DNA from: JAJRXR01 sp041402005
GTDB lineage: Bacteria; Planctomycetota; Phycisphaerae; Phycisphaerales; UBA1924
DNA length: 64,000 bases
NCBI GenBank assembly: GCA_041402005.1
Contig: JAWKTB010000007.1
Coordinates: forward strand, 219,666-283,665
Direction: 5' to 3'
The position numbers and the translations under genes were made by a program. Each line of letters opens with the position of its first letter. Position 1 is the stretch's first letter. Shown here one piece after another: positions 1-8,708 of this stretch. The notes beneath the pieces are model-generated. The model was not told where the DNA came from. It worked only from the letters and a program-made list of their open reading frames with translations, and did no database searches.

Positions 1-346
1 TGTGCCCCTCGGCGCTGACGCGCTGGCCGGGCGTGAACTGCGTGACGGCGGAGCCCACGCGATCGACCACGCCTACGAACTCGTGCCCGGTGACAATGCC
101 AACGGGGATTCGCCCCGCGGCCCAGTCGTCCCACTGCCAGATGTGCCGGTCGGTGCCGCAGATCCCCGCCTTGGTGACGCGGATGAGCACGTCCAGGGGT
201 CCGACCGGGGGGACGGGGCGGGCCTCGTCGAGTTGGAGCCCCTCGCCGGCGTGGTGCTTGACGAGGGCGGGCATGACCTCGCTGGGTGCATTGCCGGCGG
301 GGGCGGGGCGTTGGGCGGTCGCCGGCTGGGTCTTCATGGATGCCAT
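1..346 (-). CDS. tdh: L-threonine 3-dehydrogenase, N-terminal part (runs off the window)
   Basis: The first 115 codons of a zinc-dependent medium-chain alcohol dehydrogenase that oxidises L-threonine to 2-amino-3-ketobutyrate with NAD+. Translation gives the motifs AGICGTDRHIWQWDDWA and GIVTGHEFVGVVDRVGS, which match the catalytic-zinc Cys and the His-Glu pair of Tdh, and then GQRVSAEGH at the window edge. The start at 346 (MASMKT) has GGAG upstream; an internal ATG at 337 is the alternative. The partner enzyme, glycine C-acetyltransferase, lies about 13 kb away at 13662-14897, so the two-step threonine-to-glycine pathway is present but not in one operon here. The gene is divergent from the secretion operon that begins at 492. 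The 3' two thirds lie outside the window. Confidence 0.88.
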   Translation of the reverse strand, partial: MASMKTQPATAQRPAPAGNAPSEVMPALVKHHAGEGLQLDEARPVPPVGPLDVLIRVTKAGICGTDRHIWQWDDWAAGRIPVGIVTGHEFVGVVDRVGSAVTQFTPGQRVSAEGH

Positions 347-491
347 GCGTGCTCCGAGCGGGGGGGGTGTGGCGCCCGAGGCAGGCGTGCCACGGGTGAC
401 GGTATTGTTGAGGGGTCGCTCCGGTCCGATCAATGGACGGGGGCGGACGACCCCGGGAGGAGCCCGGGGGCGAGAGGCCCTAGGGAGAAGG

Positions 492-1694
492 ATGTCCCGA
501 GCGACGGTCAGCTCCGGCTCATTCGTGTTCGTCGCCGCCAAGCCGGGCGGGGGGCGGAAGCTGGGCCTGCGCGCCGCGCGGTCGGAGCGGGCCCTGGCCG
601 AGACGCTTCGTCGGGACCGGATGGTGTTGCTGCGAACCTGGCGACTGCCCGAGTGGCTGGGGGCGGCCCGGGAGCTGTCGCTCAAGGACCACGCCCAGCT
701 CAACGAGCAGCTCGCCCAGCTCTTGTCCCGGGGTGTGCCTCTGGTCGAAGCGCTGGAAGTGACGGCGTCGGTGGTGTCGAGCGCGAACCGGGACCGGGTC
801 GAGCGGATGCGGGAGCTGGTCGCCTCGGGCGCGAGCTTCGCCGAGGCGTGCGAGAAGGTCGGCTCGTTCGACAGCGTGACGATCGCGGTCTACCGGGCGG
901 CCGAGCGGACGGGCGACCTGGCGGGCGCCGCCAAGCAGCTCTCCCGCGACGCGAGACGGCGCGTCAGGCTGCTGGAGAAGGCCAAGAGCCTGATGATCTA
1001 CCCCGTGATCGTGCTCTCGGTCACGCTGCTGGCGGCCTCGGCCCTGCTCATGGTCGTCGTGCCCATGATCGGCAAGGCGCTCATGGAGGCCGAGATCGCG
1101 ATGCCCCTGTACTCCAAGGTCGTCATCGGCGTCGGCTCGGCGATGCGCGACAACTGGCTCATCACGCTGACCGTTTTCGTGGTCGTCGTCGTCCTGATCT
1201 TCCTCGCCCGCGAGGCGATCCGGGCGGGCGCCCTTCGGCTGATGCGACGTCTGCCCGTCACCCGCGGCCTGCTGCTCACGCAGGAGCAGGCCCGCTTCTT
1301 CTCGGTGATGGCGGCGATGACGCGATCGGCAATCCCGCTCGCGGATGCCCTGGGGGTCGCCAACGCCGCCATCGGGCACCCCGTACTCCGCAAGGAGCTG
1401 GGGGACATGCGTCAGCGTCTGATCGAGGGCGGGGTCTTCCGCACGCTGGTGAGCAAGGTGGAGTCGCTCCCGTTGGCGACGCGGAAGCTGCTGGTCGCCG
1501 CGGACCAGGCGGGGGACCTGGAGACCGCGTTCGACGCCCTGGCGCAGGACATGGCCGACGCGGTGGACCGGTCGACCGAGCGCGTCCTGGCGGCGTTGGA
1601 GCCGGGCCTGATCATCTTCATGTTCTTGATCGTGGGTTCGATGATCCTGGCCATCTTCATGCCGATGCTCTCGCTGATGAATCAGGTGGGGTGA
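492..1694 (+). CDS. gspF: Type II secretion system inner-membrane protein GspF
   Basis: A 400-residue protein of the GspF/PilC family, which forms the inner-membrane platform of type II secretion systems and type IV pili. It has the usual duplicated layout: a cytoplasmic helical domain opening with KDHAQLNEQLAQLLSRGVPL, a transmembrane segment near residues 170-195, a second hydrophobic segment near 220-240, a second F domain (TQEQARFFSVMAAMTRSAIPL), and a C-terminal membrane helix (GLIIFMFLIVGSMILAIF). The ATG at 492 is chosen because AGGGAGAAGG lies directly upstream and it gives the length usual for the family. Longer in-frame versions overlap the divergent tdh gene and lack domain similarity. 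First gene of the operon reaching 8699. The ATPase (GspE) and secretin (GspD) are not in the window. Confidence 0.92.
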   Translation: MSRATVSSGSFVFVAAKPGGGRKLGLRAARSERALAETLRRDRMVLLRTWRLPEWLGAARELSLKDHAQLNEQLAQLLSRGVPLVEALEVTASVVSSANRDRVERMRELVASGASFAEACEKVGSFDSVTIAVYRAAERTGDLAGAAKQLSRDARRRVRLLEKAKSLMIYPVIVLSVTLLAASALLMVVVPMIGKALMEAEIAMPLYSKVVIGVGSAMRDNWLITLTVFVVVVVLIFLAREAIRAGALRLMRRLPVTRGLLLTQEQARFFSVMAAMTRSAIPLADALGVANAAIGHPVLRKELGDMRQRLIEGGVFRTLVSKVESLPLATRKLLVAADQAGDLETAFDALAQDMADAVDRSTERVLAALEPGLIIFMFLIVGSMILAIFMPMLSLMNQVG

Positions 1695-1910
1695 TCGGAC
1701 CGGAGCGGGATGGCGCGGCGGCATTTCTGGCAATGTCGGGATGCGGCATGCGTTGGGCCAGCGGGAGGTCGATGCCGATTTCGTTCGGTGTTCGCACGGC
1801 AAGCGCGTCCCTCGCGTAGAATCGTGCGAACCGGGGCGGGCGCCCCGTGGTAGCCATGTCGGGAGACGTCCAGCTCCGAGATGGAGCCGGGTGAGACAGG
1901 AGTCCTTGCG

Positions 1911-2345
1911 ATGATCACGCCACGCCCGAGGGGGCTTGCCCGCGCCGCACGCCGACGCCACAGCCGCCCGGGTTTCTCACTGCTCGAGATCACGCTGGTG
2001 CTGGTGATCATCGGGATGATGATGGCGGTGGCGGCGGTCAGCCTGCTGGGCAACGCCAAGCGGGCGAGCATCAAGACCACCAAGATCAGCATGACGACGA
2101 TCCAGTCGGCGATCAAGAACTACATGCTCGAGCACGCGGGCACGCCCCCGGCGAGCCTGAACGTGCTCGTGACCGACGACTACCTCGAGAACAAGGCGCT
2201 CAAGGACTCGTGGGATCAGCCCTTCTATTACACGCTGAACTCGGCCGATCAGCTGCATCCATACCAGTTGATCTCCAACGGGCCCGACAAGCAGCCCGGG
2301 ACCGAGGACGACATCAACATCTGGACGATGGACCAGAAGAACTGA
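1911..2345 (+). CDS. gspG: Type II secretion major pseudopilin GspG
   Basis: A 144-residue class III prepilin. A basic leader ends in RPGFSLLEITLVLVIIGMM: cleavage after Gly by the prepilin peptidase, with the conserved Glu at +5 and a hydrophobic N-terminal helix. The C-terminal part contains GPDKQPGTEDDINIW, which matches the calcium-binding loop of GspG. The ATG at 1911 follows AGGAG at good spacing; an upstream in-frame ATG at 1881 would add ten residues without a ribosome site. The 216-bp gap after gspF is the largest inside the operon, so this gene may have its own promoter, though none is convincing by eye. The minor pseudopilins follow directly. Confidence 0.92.
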   Translation: MITPRPRGLARAARRRHSRPGFSLLEITLVLVIIGMMMAVAAVSLLGNAKRASIKTTKISMTTIQSAIKNYMLEHAGTPPASLNVLVTDDYLENKALKDSWDQPFYYTLNSADQLHPYQLISNGPDKQPGTEDDINIWTMDQKN

Positions 2346-2367
2346 GCCGCTCGGGAGGCGGCGATCC

Positions 2368-2997
2368 ATGCGCACGGGGCCGTCAGCACGCCAGGGGGCC
2401 CGACGTGGCATGACCATGCTCGAGGTCGTGCTCGCGGTCGTGCTGCTGGCGCTGCTGGCGGCGACGTTCGCGACGTCGCACTCGTACATCCATGCGGCGG
2501 CCTCGCGCGAGGCGCAGCGGCTCGGCGCCGCCGAGATCGCCAACCGCATGATGCTCCAGTACATCGACGACAAGAAGATGCTGCCCCCCCAGTCGACCCA
2601 GCTCGACTACAACCAGCAGCGGTACCGCTGGTCGCTCGACGAGATCCCGGTGGACCTCAAGCTCGACCCGGCGGCCGCCGAGAACGAGTCGCAGCGGGGC
2701 GGCGGGCTCGGTCTCGAGCGCATCCGCATGATCGTCGTCCGCGCCTGGCTCAGCGAGGATTCGGGCGGGTCGTACATCTACACCGACTCGGTCCCCTCGA
2801 TCACGCTGACGCGCCTGTTCGACCCCCTGGGCTTCGAGCATCACAGCCCGGACTCGGCCGAGCGCCAGCTCGGGACCGAGGAGGGCATCCGCGAGGTGCT
2901 CGACACGATCCTGCGCCTCCAGGGCGGCACGCAGTCGGGCGACACCTCGGGCAAGAGCGGCTCGGGCGGATCCTCGACCGGGGGGACGAAGCCGTGA
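2368..2997 (+). CDS. Minor pseudopilin (GspI/GspH-like)
   Basis: A 209-residue prepilin-like protein. The leader ends RRGMTMLEVVLAVVLLALLAATF, with Gly before the cleavage site and Glu at +5, followed by a hydrophobic helix. The position between GspG and the GspJ-like gene and the LEVV start favour GspI, but the C-terminal part is not diagnostic. The tail is rich in Gly and Ser (SGKSGSGGSSTGG), suggesting a flexible end. GGAGG precedes the ATG at 2368. The stop overlaps the GTG start of the next gene by 4 bp, indicating translational coupling. Confidence 0.8.
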   Translation: MRTGPSARQGARRGMTMLEVVLAVVLLALLAATFATSHSYIHAAASREAQRLGAAEIANRMMLQYIDDKKMLPPQSTQLDYNQQRYRWSLDEIPVDLKLDPAAAENESQRGGGLGLERIRMIVVRAWLSEDSGGSYIYTDSVPSITLTRLFDPLGFEHHSPDSAERQLGTEEGIREVLDTILRLQGGTQSGDTSGKSGSGGSSTGGTKP

Positions 2998-4169
2998 TCG
3001 TGCGCCCGAGGGGCACAACCGGGCGATCGCGTCGGGGCTTCACGCTTCTGGAGACGATCCTCGCGAGCACGGTCGCCGCGCTCGTGCTTCTCGCGGCGCT
3101 GAGCATGTTCCTGACGCTGGCTCGGACGGAGCAAACGCTGGCGGCCCGCTTCGACCAGACGAACGAGATGGCGTGGCTGCAGTTGACGGTTCGCCGGGCG
3201 TTACTGTCACTCGTGATGGACGAGAACACGAGCGTGGACGACGACGGGAATTGGATCGTCCCGGAGGGGCAGGATCTGCCGCCACGCGGGCGGATCATGC
3301 TCGCCCCGGACCCGCTGGCCGAGGCGTACGTGGCGACGGGCAAGTGGAAGCGACCCGACGGCGCCGCCCAGATGCAGCGCTTCGAGGTCGTGCTGGACGC
3401 GCCGCCCGTGCCCGACGCGTTGATGGGCCCGGCGGCCGGGTGGGCGACGCGGGCGCCGGCGGACGCGATGGACTTCTCGCTCGCCGACATCGCGGGCGAG
3501 GACACCGGGGGCGTCCGTGGCGTGTTCGAGCTCCGACCCGACGGCGTGCGCGAGCGGATCATGCGCTCGGTCGGGCTCGCCGGCGAGGACTGGCCCGTGC
3601 GCGAGGACAATGACCCCCGCGCCGGCTGGACGCTCTGGTGGCGCGAGTACTCGGTCGCGGAGATTGGCGCCTTGACCGCCGGCGGGACGCTCCAGCCCGA
3701 CGACGCGACGACCCCCGAGGGCCAGGAGCGCCTGATGCGGGCGTACCCCCTGGTGCGCGGCATCGAGGCGATCCGATGGATGATCTTCAGCGATAGCCAG
3801 CGGACCGAGGCGTACGCCGCGCTCGCGCAGAAGGACTTGCCCGCGTACATCGAGCTCGAGGTCCGCACGACGACGGGCAAGTACGCCAACTGGATGTTCG
3901 AGGTCGCCTGGCGGATCGGCGCCGACCCGAGCGAGGACGAGACCACCACGACCACCACCGACACCGACGAGGACGCGGGGAACTCGACCCAGATCCAGGG
4001 CGGGGGCGCCGGGGGTCCGGGCGGCGGGGGCGGACGGCGCGGCCCGGGCGGAGCTCGGACCCGCGGCGGGCAGGGTGACGTGTTCTCCGTCCAGCGGGGC
4101 CAGGCGGGCCAGATGGGCCAGCCGCGAGTGCAGCGCCCGCCGCCGCCACCGCCGGGGAACAGCCCATGA
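2994..4169 (+). CDS. Minor pseudopilin (GspJ-like)
   Basis: A 391-residue protein with a class III prepilin leader (RRGFTLLETILASTVAALVL), Glu at +5 and a single N-terminal helix. It is longer than classical GspJ; a C-terminal low-complexity tail of about 70 residues is rich in Gly, Arg and Pro (GGGAGGPGGGGGRRGPGG, ending PPPPPPGNSP), preceded by a run of Thr and acidic residues. The start is GTG at 2994, inside the GTGA overlap with the upstream gene, and the stop overlaps the next start in the same way. GspJ is the best guess from operon order; the assignment to a specific minor pseudopilin is inference. Confidence 0.78.
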   Translation: MIVRPRGTTGRSRRGFTLLETILASTVAALVLLAALSMFLTLARTEQTLAARFDQTNEMAWLQLTVRRALLSLVMDENTSVDDDGNWIVPEGQDLPPRGRIMLAPDPLAEAYVATGKWKRPDGAAQMQRFEVVLDAPPVPDALMGPAAGWATRAPADAMDFSLADIAGEDTGGVRGVFELRPDGVRERIMRSVGLAGEDWPVREDNDPRAGWTLWWREYSVAEIGALTAGGTLQPDDATTPEGQERLMRAYPLVRGIEAIRWMIFSDSQRTEAYAALAQKDLPAYIELEVRTTTGKYANWMFEVAWRIGADPSEDETTTTTTDTDEDAGNSTQIQGGGAGGPGGGGGRRGPGGARTRGGQGDVFSVQRGQAGQMGQPRVQRPPPPPPGNSP

Positions 4170-5035
4170 GCCTGCACGTCGCCAAGCTCGGACGGTCGCC
4201 CGGTCGGCGCGCGTTCGTGATGCCGATCGTCGTGCTGCTGACGTTGGTCGTCGGCCTGGCGATCGGTGTCTTCGTGGCGCGCCAGGGGGTGCAGAACCGA
4301 ACGGTCGCCCGCCAGATGACCTCCTACCAGGAGTACCACGCCGGTCGCGGCTTGCAGGAGGCGATCGGCGCCTGGCTGCGCCGCCTCAACTCGCGCGAGA
4401 TCCCCGACGCGATCAGCGAGAACGGGCACGCGATGGACATCCTCCTGCCCGACGGCTCGGTCGCCAGCGTCTACGTCCAGGACGGGCAGGGGCAGATCCT
4501 GGCGAGCCTGGGCGGGCTCGACGGCGAGTCGCTCGAGGGGACCGCCCGGATGCTCGACGCCCTGCTCACGATCTCGGACACCGAGACCTACCGGGCGAAC
4601 ACCCGGCGCGTCGGCTCCTGGCAGGTCAGCCCCAACGCCGCCTCCGAGGTCGCACTGCGGGCCATTCTCGCCTCGCAGATCGCCGACGAGCGGACCGCGG
4701 CGTCGGCGGCGGCGCGGATCGTGGACGAGCGCAAGGACGGGCGTCTGACCCGCTCGCAGGTGCAGTACGCCCTGGAGCAGTCCGGGGTGACCGAGGGCCA
4801 GGAGACCGTGCTGGCGCGGATCTTCACGTACCAGCCCGAGCTCTGGTTCATCCGCGTCGAGCTGACGCCCAAGGGGACCAGGCACGTGGCGGCGAGGTAC
4901 GGCGGGCTGGCGTACATCGGATCGAGCACAACGCAGGGCATGACCGGCAAGTCCGGCATGTTCCTGACCTGGGAGAACCTCGGCGGGGGCGACGAGTGGA
5001 CCCCCCCCGGGCCAGGGTGGGTAACGATGGTGTAA
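4166..5035 (+). CDS. GspK-like minor pseudopilin
   Basis: A 289-residue protein with a short basic N terminus and one hydrophobic helix (RRAFVMPIVVLLTLVVGLAIG), without the Glu at +5. That lack is characteristic of GspK, which tips the pseudopilus. The body contains helical segments such as EYHAGRGLQEAIGAWLRRLN and a region resembling the helix-hairpin part of GspK (SRDE-like segment DALLTISDTE). It overlaps the upstream gene by 4 bp (ATGA) and is followed by a 57-bp gap. It fits the order G-H/I-J-K. Alternative: an unrelated pilus-assembly protein of PilX type. Confidence 0.72.
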   Translation: MSLHVAKLGRSPGRRAFVMPIVVLLTLVVGLAIGVFVARQGVQNRTVARQMTSYQEYHAGRGLQEAIGAWLRRLNSREIPDAISENGHAMDILLPDGSVASVYVQDGQGQILASLGGLDGESLEGTARMLDALLTISDTETYRANTRRVGSWQVSPNAASEVALRAILASQIADERTAASAAARIVDERKDGRLTRSQVQYALEQSGVTEGQETVLARIFTYQPELWFIRVELTPKGTRHVAARYGGLAYIGSSTTQGMTGKSGMFLTWENLGGGDEWTPPGPGWVTMV

Positions 5036-5092
5036 GCTGTTGGCAAGCCCGGACGGAGCCGGGCGTTGGGCCGCGCCCAAGGAGGCGCACAC

Positions 5093-5890
5093 ATGAGCGG
5101 CAGAGCGAAGGTCAGACGGATCACAATCGGGGCGCAGGCGGCGGCGGCGGTGATGACGCTGGCGCTGGTCGCCGTCATCGTCGTCGGCGCCCAGGTCGGC
5201 GCCAAGGGCGAGCGAGAGACGGTCAAGATCGAGCCCGTGCTCGCCGGCGGGGGCGAGGCGTCCCAGACACCCTCCGGGCCGACCCTCGACCAGTCGAAGG
5301 TGGACTACGCGGGGATCGCCGAGCGTCTCAAGCAGATGAGGAACGCCCCGATACCTCAGCCGCCCCCGACGACCGACAACCAGAATCCGGGCACAATCGA
5401 GCCCCCGAAGCAGGCCGACACGGGCGAGATCAAGTACCTGGGCATGATCACGATCGGGCTGCGTCGCTCGGCGCTGCTGAACGTGGACGGCGTGCAGCGG
5501 GTCGTGGTGCAGGGCGCGACGATCAGCCGCCCGGGCGGGGCGGAGGTCCGGGTCTACAGCGTGCAGGCGGACTACGTGGTGCTCTCTGAAGGGCGTGAGC
5601 GCCGGCGCGTCGAGAAGGCCGAGCGAGGCAAGTCGATGGTCACGAAGGTGGACCCGTCGGCGGTCGCGCCCTCGCCGGCCCCGTCGGCGCGACCAGCCCA
5701 GGCGACGACGCTGAACGCCGCGGGTCGCAACGGCGCGGAGGCCACCCCGCGCGAGGACTTCGAGACGCGCCGTTACGACGCGATCCAGAAGGCCCTCGCC
5801 GAGGGGCGGATCGATCAGGAGGACGCCAACCGCATGCTCGAACGGATCGAGCGGATGCGGCAGGAGCGTGAGAATCCGGGCGACCACTAG
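5093..5890 (+). CDS. GspC/PilP-like type II secretion protein
   Basis: A 265-residue bitopic membrane protein. It has a basic N terminus, a membrane helix (AAAAVMTLALVAVIVVGA), a Pro-rich linker, and then a small beta domain (about residues 120-175) with IKYLGMITIGLRRSALLNVDG followed by VVVQGATISRPGGAEVRVYSV and ADYVVL. That layout matches the homology region of GspC or PilP, which links the inner-membrane platform to the secretin. A long disordered Ala/Pro stretch and a charged helical C terminus follow. The ATG at 5093 has AAGGAGG upstream; an in-frame start at 5066 lacks one. The assignment rests on architecture and operon position. Confidence 0.68.
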   Translation: MSGRAKVRRITIGAQAAAAVMTLALVAVIVVGAQVGAKGERETVKIEPVLAGGGEASQTPSGPTLDQSKVDYAGIAERLKQMRNAPIPQPPPTTDNQNPGTIEPPKQADTGEIKYLGMITIGLRRSALLNVDGVQRVVVQGATISRPGGAEVRVYSVQADYVVLSEGRERRRVEKAERGKSMVTKVDPSAVAPSPAPSARPAQATTLNAAGRNGAEATPREDFETRRYDAIQKALAEGRIDQEDANRMLERIERMRQERENPGDH

Positions 5891-5902
5891 GCGAGGGACC
5901 GC

Positions 5903-7495
5903 GTGGGCGGACGGATCTGCTACATGTCGAGGGGCGATCGGGGGGCCCTCGTCCGCGCGCTGCGTCTTGTCGGCGAGCGGACGAGCGACTCGTGGACCGC
6001 GCCGACTTCCGATCCGCGTCGCGCGATCGGCTCGGGCGCGGAGTGGGTGCGTGACCGCCTCGTCGCCCTCGCTGCCAGTAACGGACGCTCGGCCAAGGTG
6101 CTCGATCGCATCTGCCTGGATGTGGACGGGTCAGCCTGCTCATGGGTGAGTGCGACCGGGACAGACCGTCGGATGGTGCGGGCGCTGATCGAGGGCGCCG
6201 CGGGCGCGATGGACGCCGACGAGGGCGGGCCTGGCGCCTCGTCACGCTTCCCGGATCTGCCCGACGAGACGGACTACGAACCCCTCGCGTCGAGCAGCGC
6301 GATGGAGGGTGGGGTCGGGGCGTCGGCGCGGATCGGCGTGATCGCGACGCCGGACGTCGCGGCACGTCTCATGCTCGACGAGCTGGACTCGCTGGGAGTG
6401 CGCGTCGGGGGGGTGATGTCGGTCTGGCAGGCGCTGGCGTCGGCGTGGGACGCCCCGGACGTCGGGGCGGGGGGCGTGCGGGCCGACCGGATCGTCGCGG
6501 ACGAGCGTCCGATGACCGCCGTCGTCGCGGTCGATCCCGAGGGGTCGCGCGTGGTCTGGGTGTGGTCGGAGCACGGGCGCCCGCTGGCGGCGGGCTCGAT
6601 CCGTCTCTCCAAGGCGCGCTCGTCGGGGGACGAATCGAGCGGGCGGATCGGCGAGGAGCCGGCGAGCACGCTGGGCGAGCAGGACATCGCCCGCCTCGCG
6701 CTCGAGTGGCTGAGCTGGTCGGCGCAGATCGGACGGACGCCGGCACGGGCGGTCTGCATCGGGCCCTTCGGACGCCTCGACGAGTCGGTCGAGGACGTGC
6801 TGGACGCCGGTGGGGCGGCCAGGGCGTTGGCGACGGTCTGGCCCGGCGCGAGCGTGGACGTGCTCGAGGAGTCCGATCCGATCGGGCGGACGCTGACGAT
6901 GCTCGCCGAGCGTGGCGAGGCGCGGGACGTCGGCGAGTTGGGCGAGCTGGCGACCAGGCCCGGGCGGGCGCACCGCTCGATGTACATCTGGCTGTCGGGC
7001 GCCCTGGCGCTTGGCGGGATCGCGGCCGGCGTCATGGCGTTCCAGCTCTGGTCCTCGGCGTCGGACCTGAAGGCCCAGCGCGACCAGATCAACGCCAACC
7101 GTGTCGAGATACTCAATGAAGTCGGGCTTGATCGCGAGAAGTGGAAGCAGGCGCTGCTCGAGCTTCAGTCGATCCACGGGGCGCTCTACGGCCAGCAGAA
7201 CAATGTCCGGGCCGAGCCGATCATGCCCGTCATGGCCGCGTTCGACCGCCTCACGTTCGTGCTCGCCAATCCGGACTGGGACCTGGTGACGATCTCGGTG
7301 GGTTCGACCGCGGTGTCGGTGCGGGTGACGGTCCCGGACGTGCGGACCGCGGAGCAGCTCGAGCAGGCGGTGCTGTCGATCACGGCCGGGCTGCTCGAAT
7401 GGACGCCGATGGACAAGCGTGAGCGCGCCGGGGCGGTGGACTGCAACCTGACGGGGACGTGGTCCGCCGCGGCCCGCGAGAGGGCGACGCCATGA
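5903..7495 (+). CDS. GspL/PilM-PilN-like secretion assembly protein
   Basis: A 530-residue protein with a large cytoplasmic domain (about residues 1-350), a single membrane helix (MYIWLSGALALGGIAAGVMAF, near 365), a coiled-coil segment and a small C-terminal periplasmic domain (DWDLVTISVGSTAVSVRVTV). This is the GspL/PilM-N plan, an actin-like cytoplasmic part fused to a periplasmic ferredoxin-like fold. The actin-like phosphate motifs are not clear by eye, so the family call relies on layout and neighbours. The GTG at 5903 has GAGGG upstream; an ATG at 5924 is possible. The stop overlaps the next ATG by 4 bp. Confidence 0.68.
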   Translation: MGGRICYMSRGDRGALVRALRLVGERTSDSWTAPTSDPRRAIGSGAEWVRDRLVALAASNGRSAKVLDRICLDVDGSACSWVSATGTDRRMVRALIEGAAGAMDADEGGPGASSRFPDLPDETDYEPLASSSAMEGGVGASARIGVIATPDVAARLMLDELDSLGVRVGGVMSVWQALASAWDAPDVGAGGVRADRIVADERPMTAVVAVDPEGSRVVWVWSEHGRPLAAGSIRLSKARSSGDESSGRIGEEPASTLGEQDIARLALEWLSWSAQIGRTPARAVCIGPFGRLDESVEDVLDAGGAARALATVWPGASVDVLEESDPIGRTLTMLAERGEARDVGELGELATRPGRAHRSMYIWLSGALALGGIAAGVMAFQLWSSASDLKAQRDQINANRVEILNEVGLDREKWKQALLELQSIHGALYGQQNNVRAEPIMPVMAAFDRLTFVLANPDWDLVTISVGSTAVSVRVTVPDVRTAEQLEQAVLSITAGLLEWTPMDKRERAGAVDCNLTGTWSAAARERATP

Positions 7496-8058
7496 GCGCC
7501 CTGGGCGAGATCCGGGCGATGAGCCCGGACGACCGGTACGACCTGGCGTCGAGCGCGCGGGCGGCGGAGCGGCGTAACCGCCCCAAGCACCTGCTCGCGC
7601 TCTCGGGGGCGATGCTGGCGCTGGGGCTTCTCTTGCTGCTTGTCGCGTGGGGGTCGCGGGCGGCCTCGGCGCGCGCGACCGCCAACCAGGAGCGCGAGCT
7701 GGAGCAGATCGCCAAGCTGTCGTCGGAGATCGTCGCGAAGCGACGTTTGGTCGAGGAGCAGGAGGGCGGGGGCGACGAGGGGCGGATCCCGGACAGCCGC
7801 GTGCGCGAGCTCGCGGTCCGCGCCGGGATGACGACGGTGCCGCCGATCGCCGAGGTGCGTACAGACTCCTCGAACAACGCGGTGCGTCGTCGCTACAAGT
7901 ACGCGGTGAAGGAGGAGTCGCTCGAGCCGATGCTCGAGTGGGTGCGCCTGGTGCTCAGCGAGTTCCGCGGCGCGTGGGTGCACGAGATCGAGATCAAGCC
8001 CTCGGGGCGCCAGTGGAGCCTCGAGGTGTCATTCGCCAGATGGGAGCAGACGAGTTGA
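7492..8058 (+). CDS. GspM/PilO-like secretion assembly protein
   Basis: A 188-residue bitopic membrane protein. A short cytoplasmic tail precedes one membrane helix (LLALSGAMLALGLLLLLVAWG), then a coiled coil (NQERELEQIAKLSSEIVAKR) and a small C-terminal domain ending IKPSGRQWSLEVSFARW. This is the plan of GspM or PilO, the partner of GspL. It starts inside the stop codon of the upstream gene (ATGA), so the two are probably made together as a complex. No motif separates GspM from PilO. Confidence 0.65.
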   Translation: MSALGEIRAMSPDDRYDLASSARAAERRNRPKHLLALSGAMLALGLLLLLVAWGSRAASARATANQERELEQIAKLSSEIVAKRRLVEEQEGGGDEGRIPDSRVRELAVRAGMTTVPPIAEVRTDSSNNAVRRRYKYAVKEESLEPMLEWVRLVLSEFRGAWVHEIEIKPSGRQWSLEVSFARWEQTS

Positions 8059-8084
8059 TGTGCGAGCGCAAGGGAGGCGTCGGA

Positions 8085-8699
8085 ATGGTTCGCAGGACGC
8101 GGGTGGTCGCGGCGTCGCTCATGCTGGGCGCGGCGGCGGTGGCGCTGGGGTGCGCGTCGTCGGCGAGGCCCCGCGACCCGGCGATGATCTCGCCCGAGCG
8201 GCGCCACAGCGAGGCGGTCAAGGCCGCGGGCGAGGCCGAGAAGCTCGCCAACAGCGGGCGCATCGACGAGGCGATCGCGAAGTACCAGGAGGCGCTCGCG
8301 ATGGCGGGCGACCTCCAGGGCGCCTGGAACAACCTGGGCGAGCTGTACATGCGCCGGGGCGACTATGCGGACGCGGTCAGCGCCTTCGGCGTCGCGGCGG
8401 ACCTCGTCCCCACCGATCCCCGCCCCCTGTACAACTCCGGGCTCGTCTACCAGAAGGTCGGCTGGGCCAAGGACGCGATGGAGCAGTACGCGCGGGCGCT
8501 GGAGAGAGACCCGAGCATGCAGGACGCCCTGCGCGGGCACACGGTCGCCGCCGACATGCTCGCCTACGCCGACCAGAAGACGCTCGACTACATCCGGCGG
8601 GGCCTGCTGCGCGAGAAGGACCCGACGTGGCGGGCGTTCTTCGAGCGCCAGCGCTTCAGGGTCGAGGCGCAGATGCGGTCCGAGGCGGAGCGGAACTGA
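8085..8699 (+). CDS. TPR-repeat lipoprotein, last gene of the secretion operon
   Basis: A 204-residue lipoprotein. The signal peptide ends in the lipobox ALGC (Cys 23), so it should be lipidated and anchored in a membrane. Residues about 45-150 hold three TPR-like units (for example AIAKYQEALAMAGDLQGAWNNLG, shown in two parts: AIAKYQEALAMAGDL and QGAWNNLGELYMRRGDYADA). The role may be like PilF/PilW pilotins, which help a secretin assemble; that is inference from position and fold. GGGAGG lies 7 nt before the ATG at 8085, which is preferred to an in-frame ATG at 8058 that would spoil the signal peptide. It converges on the PhoH-like gene with a 9-bp gap. Confidence 0.78.
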   Translation: MVRRTRVVAASLMLGAAAVALGCASSARPRDPAMISPERRHSEAVKAAGEAEKLANSGRIDEAIAKYQEALAMAGDLQGAWNNLGELYMRRGDYADAVSAFGVAADLVPTDPRPLYNSGLVYQKVGWAKDAMEQYARALERDPSMQDALRGHTVAADMLAYADQKTLDYIRRGLLREKDPTWRAFFERQRFRVEAQMRSEAERN

Positions 8700-8708
8700 G
8701 CAGGCGTT

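Noticed and set aside
33..491. N-terminal extension of GspF to position 33
   Set aside because: It overlaps the divergent threonine dehydrogenase gene, and the start at 492 has a good ribosome site and the normal family length.
2801..5887. Very long open frame on the minus strand across the pseudopilin genes
   Set aside because: It is antisense to five overlapping genes with prepilin and GspC features, and its product is Arg/Pro/Ala-rich without domains. High G+C makes such frames common here.
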